Made by a program: the position numbers and the translations under genes. A stretch of DNA of 9,952 bases from Prevotella sp. UBA1395. GTDB lineage: Bacteria > Bacteroidota > Bacteroidia > Bacteroidales > Bacteroidaceae. Position 1 is the stretch's first letter. Each line of letters starts with the position of its first letter. The notes below the pieces were generated by a model. The model worked only from the letters and a program-made list of their open reading frames with translations. It was not told the DNA's origin and did not search any database. The stretch lies in contig DBQL01000058.1 of NCBI GenBank assembly GCA_002305235.1, positions 1-9,952 on the forward strand, given 5' to 3'. Of the stretch, positions 7,063-9,952 are shown piece by piece.

Positions 7063-7614
7063 TCATTGGATGTTGAGCTTGCCGTAGCTGCCTGTCGTGG
7101 TGGCGTAATAGCGTGAAAGTTTGTTCCCCGCATCACCTTTCGAGACTATTCCGCCATTATTCAGGTCGTATTGTCGATGACAGTTGGCGCAGGTGCCGAT
7201 GCCAAACTCGTTGACAGAGATCTTGTAACTGCGCGTGCTGAATGAGTTGCCGTCGTAGCAGTTGGGGCATTCGCGGTCGTAAGCGAAGAATGTTCCGTCT
7301 ACCGATGAGCCGTACCCCACGATGATTCCGTTGTTCATGCCAAGGATATAGCCGCGCTGTGTGTCTACGGCTGTCATGTTCACCTTGCTGCTCAAGCCCT
7401 GATTGCTGGTGAAAACAAACTGACTGTTTTGGGCCGTGATGGTGACAAAGGCACCCGAATAGGGTGTCATCGCGGTGGCAAGTGTGGCGTCATTGTGGGT
7501 GGTGTTGTCGAAATAGAGCCGACAACGCCCCTTGACATACAGGTCTTGGGTGTCGCCACACGCCGAGAGTGCTATAAGGACGCAGAGACAAAGGGTTTTC
7601 AACGTTTTCGTCAT
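7063..7614 (-). CDS. Small lipoprotein with paired CxxC motifs (Rieske-like or zinc-binding)
   Basis: The 183-residue protein has a lipoprotein signal, with a basic start, a hydrophobic core and the lipobox LSAC at 16-19, so Cys19 should be lipidated and membrane-anchored. The mature part has few charged segments, then CPNC at 116-119 and CANC at 142-145, followed by HRQYDLNNGGIVSKG at 146-160. Paired two-ligand loops followed by a YDLxxGG-like segment recall the Rieske fold. Here the second pair member is Cys in both loops, not the His of true Rieske [2Fe-2S] proteins, so four cysteines could bind zinc or iron. CANCH also formally fits the heme c motif CxxCH, but nothing else looks like a cytochrome. 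Aspartates after Cys19 (GDTQD) leave surface display possible. No partner gene is evident: acr3 is convergent and argH is separated by about 250 bp. Function is unknown. Confidence 0.75.
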   Translation of the reverse strand: MTKTLKTLCLCVLIALSACGDTQDLYVKGRCRLYFDNTTHNDATLATAMTPYSGAFVTITAQNSQFVFTSNQGLSSKVNMTAVDTQRGYILGMNNGIIVGYGSSVDGTFFAYDRECPNCYDGNSFSTRSYKISVNEFGIGTCANCHRQYDLNNGGIVSKGDAGNKLSRYYATTTGSYGKLNIQ

Positions 7615-7652
7615 ACGTGTGATTGGTTTGTGGGGAAGATTGTTGATGAAAT

Positions 7653-7661
7653 CTCAAAGCG
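7653..7661 (-). promoter_or_regulatory. Weak -7-like box for the lipoprotein gene
   Basis: The plus strand reads CAAAGCGTA, giving TACGCTTTG on the minus strand. This has the right ends of TAnnTTTG but one extra base between them. It is 38 nt upstream of the lipoprotein ATG. No better match lies in the gap. Confidence 0.25.
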
Positions 7662-7705
7662 TAGCCGGCCATCGTCGTGATGATGCCCGATTATCAGAAA
7701 TCGAT

Positions 7706-7779
7706 AGCCATTGCCTTTCCGTCGGCGGTGCCCATGCCATGCGAGTATGGTCGCTACGGGAAAGGAAATGGCTGTTTTT
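7706..7779 (+). terminator. Long imperfect inverted repeat with a T run on the plus strand
   Basis: Arms 7706-7722 and 7756-7773 pair over 16 bp with one mismatch (G7713/A7766) and one bulged G7758. A smaller stem, CCAT/ATGG (7737-7740 and 7747-7750), lies inside. The right arm is followed by GTTTTTA, so as an intrinsic terminator it would act on plus-strand transcription, yet no plus-strand gene ends here. It is also about 90 nt past the argH stop on the minus strand, where the base run after the hairpin is less T-rich. It could serve argH, an unseen plus transcript, or neither. The AT-rich stretch 7780-7862 holds no gene. Confidence 0.4.
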
Positions 7780-7862
7780 AAAGATGTCTTACACCTTTTA
7801 TTATATAAGAATGGGGCGTATGATGATATAAAAAAAGGGGTATCACAGTTCAGAGAAAGTAT

Positions 7863-9200
7863 CTATCGCAGCAGTTTTTCTTCCGCTTGACGCACCGATT
7901 CGAAGTGGAACTCGGCAAGAGTCTTGTCCATCAGTGCCACGATATGGTCGTTGCAGAGGTTGCCGATAGACCCTTCGTGGGTGTGATGGATATTCCTGTC
8001 GGCCTTGAAGGTGCCGGCCTCAATCTCCAATCCCACTTTTTTGTAGGCATCGCGGAATGGCATCCCGGCAGCCGCGAGATTGTTCACTTCCTCCACGGAG
8101 AACATCGGGTCGTACATCGCATTATCTAAAATATGCTCGTTCACCTCCATCTTGTTGATGATATAGGCAGCCATTCTCAGACAATCTTTCAGTTCATCGA
8201 AGGCGGGAAGGAACACTTCCTTGATGATTTGCAGGTCGCGGAAGTAGCCCACGGGCAGGTTATTCATGATGAGCATCACCTGTTGCGGCAGACTTTGCAG
8301 CTTGTTGCTCTTGGCACGGATAAGCTCAAAGACATCGGGATTCTTCTTATGGGGCATGATACTCGACCCCGTGGTGCATTCTTTGGGCAGTTTCACGAAG
8401 TTGAAGTTTTGCGAATTGAACATGCAGGCATCAAAAGCCATCTTGGCAAGCGTGCCGGCAACGGTTGCCATCGCAAAGGCGACGTTGCGCTCCATCTTAC
8501 CGCGACCCATCTGTGCATATACCACATTGTAGTCCATCGAGTCGAAACCGAGAAGCCGGGTGGTCATGGTGCGGTTCAAAGGGAATGACGATCCGTATCC
8601 CGCCGCGGAGCCGAGGGGGTTGCGATTGGTCATTCGATAGGCAGCTTGGAGGAACAACATGTCATCGCCAAGGCTTTCGGCGTAAGCCCCGAACCACAAA
8701 CCGAAGCTCGAAGGCATGGCGATTTGCAGGTGGGTATAGCCCGGCATGAGCACGCCTTTGTATTGGTTGCTCTTGGCAATCAGCTCGTCAAACAACACCT
8801 TGACGTCTTCAACGATCTCCATCAGCTCGTGTCTCGTAAACAGTTTCAGGTCTACGAGCACTTGGTCGTTGCGCGAACGGCCGGAATGTATCTTCTTTCC
8901 CATGTCGCCGAGCTTGCGTGTCAGCATCATCTCCACCTGCGAATGCACGTCCTCCACACCGTCTTCGATGACGAATTGGCCGTCTTCGCAGGTCTTATAG
9001 ATGCGTTTCAACTCAGCCAACAGCTGTGAAAGCTCGTCGCTCGACAGCAGTCCGATAGACTCTAACATGGTGATATGCGCCATCGACCCTAACACATCGT
9101 ACTTGGCGAGATACAGGTCCATCTCGCGATCGCGGCCCACCGTGAAGCGCTCTATCTCGGCATTCACCTCAAAATTCTTCTCCCAGAGTTTGTTTGCCAT
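7863..9200 (-). CDS. argH: Argininosuccinate lyase
   Basis: This 445-residue cytoplasmic enzyme splits argininosuccinate into arginine and fumarate, the last step of arginine synthesis. It belongs to the fumarase/aspartase superfamily and shows its three conserved regions: HSGRSRNDQ at 105-113, YTHLQIAMP at 155-163 with the likely catalytic His157, and the signature GSSIMPHKKNP at 278-288 carrying the catalytic serine (Ser280). VEDVHSQVE at 82-90 matches the substrate-binding region. The length is near the family norm, so it appears complete and intact. The ATG at 9198-9200 begins MANKLWEKNF, a typical ArgH start. It is the last gene of the run pyrE, SRPBCC gene, argH, lying 67 nt after the SRPBCC stop. 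A hairpin lies 15 nt before its start codon. Confidence 0.97.
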   Translation of the reverse strand: MANKLWEKNFEVNAEIERFTVGRDREMDLYLAKYDVLGSMAHITMLESIGLLSSDELSQLLAELKRIYKTCEDGQFVIEDGVEDVHSQVEMMLTRKLGDMGKKIHSGRSRNDQVLVDLKLFTRHELMEIVEDVKVLFDELIAKSNQYKGVLMPGYTHLQIAMPSSFGLWFGAYAESLGDDMLFLQAAYRMTNRNPLGSAAGYGSSFPLNRTMTTRLLGFDSMDYNVVYAQMGRGKMERNVAFAMATVAGTLAKMAFDACMFNSQNFNFVKLPKECTTGSSIMPHKKNPDVFELIRAKSNKLQSLPQQVMLIMNNLPVGYFRDLQIIKEVFLPAFDELKDCLRMAAYIINKMEVNEHILDNAMYDPMFSVEEVNNLAAAGMPFRDAYKKVGLEIEAGTFKADRNIHHTHEGSIGNLCNDHIVALMDKTLAEFHFESVRQAEEKLLR

Positions 9201-9215
9201 CTCTTATCTTGTTTG

Positions 9216-9262
9216 GAAGCCTCCCTTATCCCCTCCGAAAGAAAGGGGCGCGGGGAGGCTTC
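9216..9262. repeat. Intergenic inverted repeat between the SRPBCC gene and argH
   Basis: GAAGCCTCCC (9216-9225) pairs perfectly with GGGAGGCTTC (9253-9262). An inner CCCC/GGGG pair (9230-9233 and 9245-9248) extends the structure. It fills most of the 67-bp gap. In the minus-strand mRNA it ends 15 nt before the argH ATG and is not followed by a T run, so it is not a standard terminator. It resembles the GC-rich palindromic units found between genes in Bacteroidetes, and may protect mRNA ends or tune argH translation. Confidence 0.6.
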
Positions 9263-9267
9263 AATTC

Positions 9268-9678
9268 CTATTCGTATCGTATCATCTGCAGTGCGTCGGC
9301 AATCTTTTCGATGCCTTCCTGCAACGGTTTCTTCACCATGCCGCTGATAAACGGGTTCAGGTCGGCCTTGATGGTGAGTTTTATCTTGCTTGACGCCTCA
9401 CTTACGGGGAGAATCTGAATCCAGAAATTGAAGGGCAACGGGCTTTCGCGGGTCTCAAACTTAATGGTCTTGGGCTCTTCTCGTTCCACGATTACCAGTT
9501 TCACCGAACCCATAGGGGTGCCCACCGAGATGCTGTCGGCATCAAAGGAAAGGTCTTTCACCTTGTCCTCGGGGATTCTGTCTTTGAACTTATCGATATG
9601 GCTGAGGTCGCTCAGCGTGCGATAGACTGCCTCCTGTGGATAGCCTATCTGGCGGATGGTGCTCTCTATTGTTGTCAT
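9268..9678 (-). CDS. SRPBCC (START/Bet v1-like) family protein
   Basis: The 136-residue cytoplasmic protein has the SRPBCC pattern. An N-terminal strand (TTIESTIRQIGYPQEAVYRT) leads into two short helices (about 16-36), then alternating beta strands (about 40-110), and a long amphipathic C-terminal helix (about 112-135). This fold makes a deep hydrophobic cavity for lipids or other apolar ligands, but the ligand here is unknown. There is no signal peptide. The ATG at 9676-9678 is chosen because upstream in-frame residues run back into the pyrE 3' end and have no family character. The stop of pyrE lies 22 nt upstream, so the two genes are very likely cotranscribed, with argH downstream. A link to pyrimidine or arginine synthesis is suggested only by position. 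Confidence 0.82.
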   Translation of the reverse strand: MTTIESTIRQIGYPQEAVYRTLSDLSHIDKFKDRIPEDKVKDLSFDADSISVGTPMGSVKLVIVEREEPKTIKFETRESPLPFNFWIQILPVSEASSKIKLTIKADLNPFISGMVKKPLQEGIEKIADALQMIRYE

Positions 9679-9700
9679 AATCTGTTTGGAAAGGCTTCCT

Positions 9701-9952
9701 TTATTTCTTCCAGTTTGCCGGGTCTTTGCGCCAGATGTGCAGTGTCTCGATATCTTCCTGTTGGATATAACCGGTTTCTTGCGCAATGGTCACCACGTTC
9801 TCATAGTCGGTGAGGGTCACGAGTTTCACGCCGGCATCGTCAAAAGCCTTGGCGGCCACGGGGAAACCGTATGTATAGCTGGCCACCATGCCCACCACAT
9901 CGAAGCCGGCAGCCCGTAGCGCCTCTACGGCTTTGAGCGAGCTGCCACCGGT
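9701..9952 (-). CDS. pyrE: Orotate phosphoribosyltransferase, C-terminal part (cut by window edge)
   Basis: The last 83 codons and the stop are present; the 5' part lies beyond the right edge. The enzyme joins orotate to PRPP, giving orotidine 5'-phosphate in UMP synthesis. The visible part starts at TGGSSLKAVEALRAAGFDVV, the second half of the PRPP-binding loop of type I phosphoribosyltransferases. It is followed by VGMVASYTYGFPVAAKAFDD and a C-terminal TLTDYENVV segment, all as in bacterial PyrE. Nothing is broken in the part seen. It is the upstream gene of the minus-strand run, so the promoter for the SRPBCC gene and argH may lie before pyrE, outside the window. Confidence 0.88.
   Translation of the reverse strand, partial: TGGSSLKAVEALRAAGFDVVGMVASYTYGFPVAAKAFDDAGVKLVTLTDYENVVTIAQETGYIQQEDIETLHIWRKDPANWKK

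Noticed and set aside
7177..7191. CxxCH as evidence for a c-type cytochrome
   Set aside because: It is a single motif in a small protein that also has a second CxxC and a Rieske-like YDLNNGG segment. No conserved distal methionine context or cytochrome partner is seen.
7801..7840. The run of T on the minus strand after argH, as a classical terminator
   Set aside because: Seven T are present, but no stem directly precedes them. The only pairing, GTGATA/TATCAT, encloses the T run instead.

Overview
This window is ordinary chromosomal DNA from a Bacteroidales bacterium, most likely a GC-rich member of the Prevotellaceae. The evidence is of three kinds. The proteins have Bacteroidetes character. 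The gene starts lack clear Shine-Dalgarno sequences. Three upstream regions carry the Bacteroidetes sigma -7 box TAnnTTTG (969-976 minus, 3450-3457 minus, 3753-3760 plus). The species cannot be fixed from sequence reading alone. There are nine protein genes, one of them cut by the right edge. I see no rRNA, tRNA, CRISPR array, insertion sequence, phage gene or integrase.

Region 1 (1-3480, minus strand) holds two separate transcription units. One encodes a PfkB-family sugar kinase with its own promoter and a good intrinsic terminator (3-30). The other encodes a 719-residue exported protein that looks like an (alpha/alpha)6-barrel glycoside hydrolase of unknown specificity. It has its own -7 box and a strong terminator (1155-1199). 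The two may both serve carbohydrate use, but the promoter and terminator between them argue against one operon.

Region 2 (3397-3835) is a 439-bp divergent intergenic space. Promoter boxes lie near both ends, and the GC-rich middle holds several competing short inverted repeats.

Region 3 (3836-7030, plus strand) encodes a CPA1/NhaP2-type cation/proton antiporter with a C-terminal RCK_C domain, then a thioredoxin-type arsenate reductase (arsC), then an Acr3 arsenite efflux permease. ArsC reduces arsenate to arsenite and Acr3 exports it, so together they form a complete minimal arsenic detoxification pair. No arsR repressor is present in or next to the cluster. A perfect 8-bp dyad lies just upstream of acr3 in an otherwise empty 198-bp gap.

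Region 4 (7063-7862) contains a small lipoprotein gene convergent with acr3 and carrying two CxxC pairs (Rieske-like or zinc-binding). It is followed by about 250 bp without a gene, which contains the largest imperfect inverted repeat of the window.

Region 5 (7863-9952, minus strand) is a housekeeping biosynthetic run in the order pyrE (3' part only), a SRPBCC-fold protein, argH. It joins pyrimidine and arginine biosynthesis genes. A 47-bp inverted repeat lies 15 nt before the argH start codon.

I found no convincing new multi-gene system. The best candidates for follow-up are the regulator-less arsenic cluster with its dyad, the four-cysteine lipoprotein, the unassigned hydrolase, and several unexplained structured intergenic segments.
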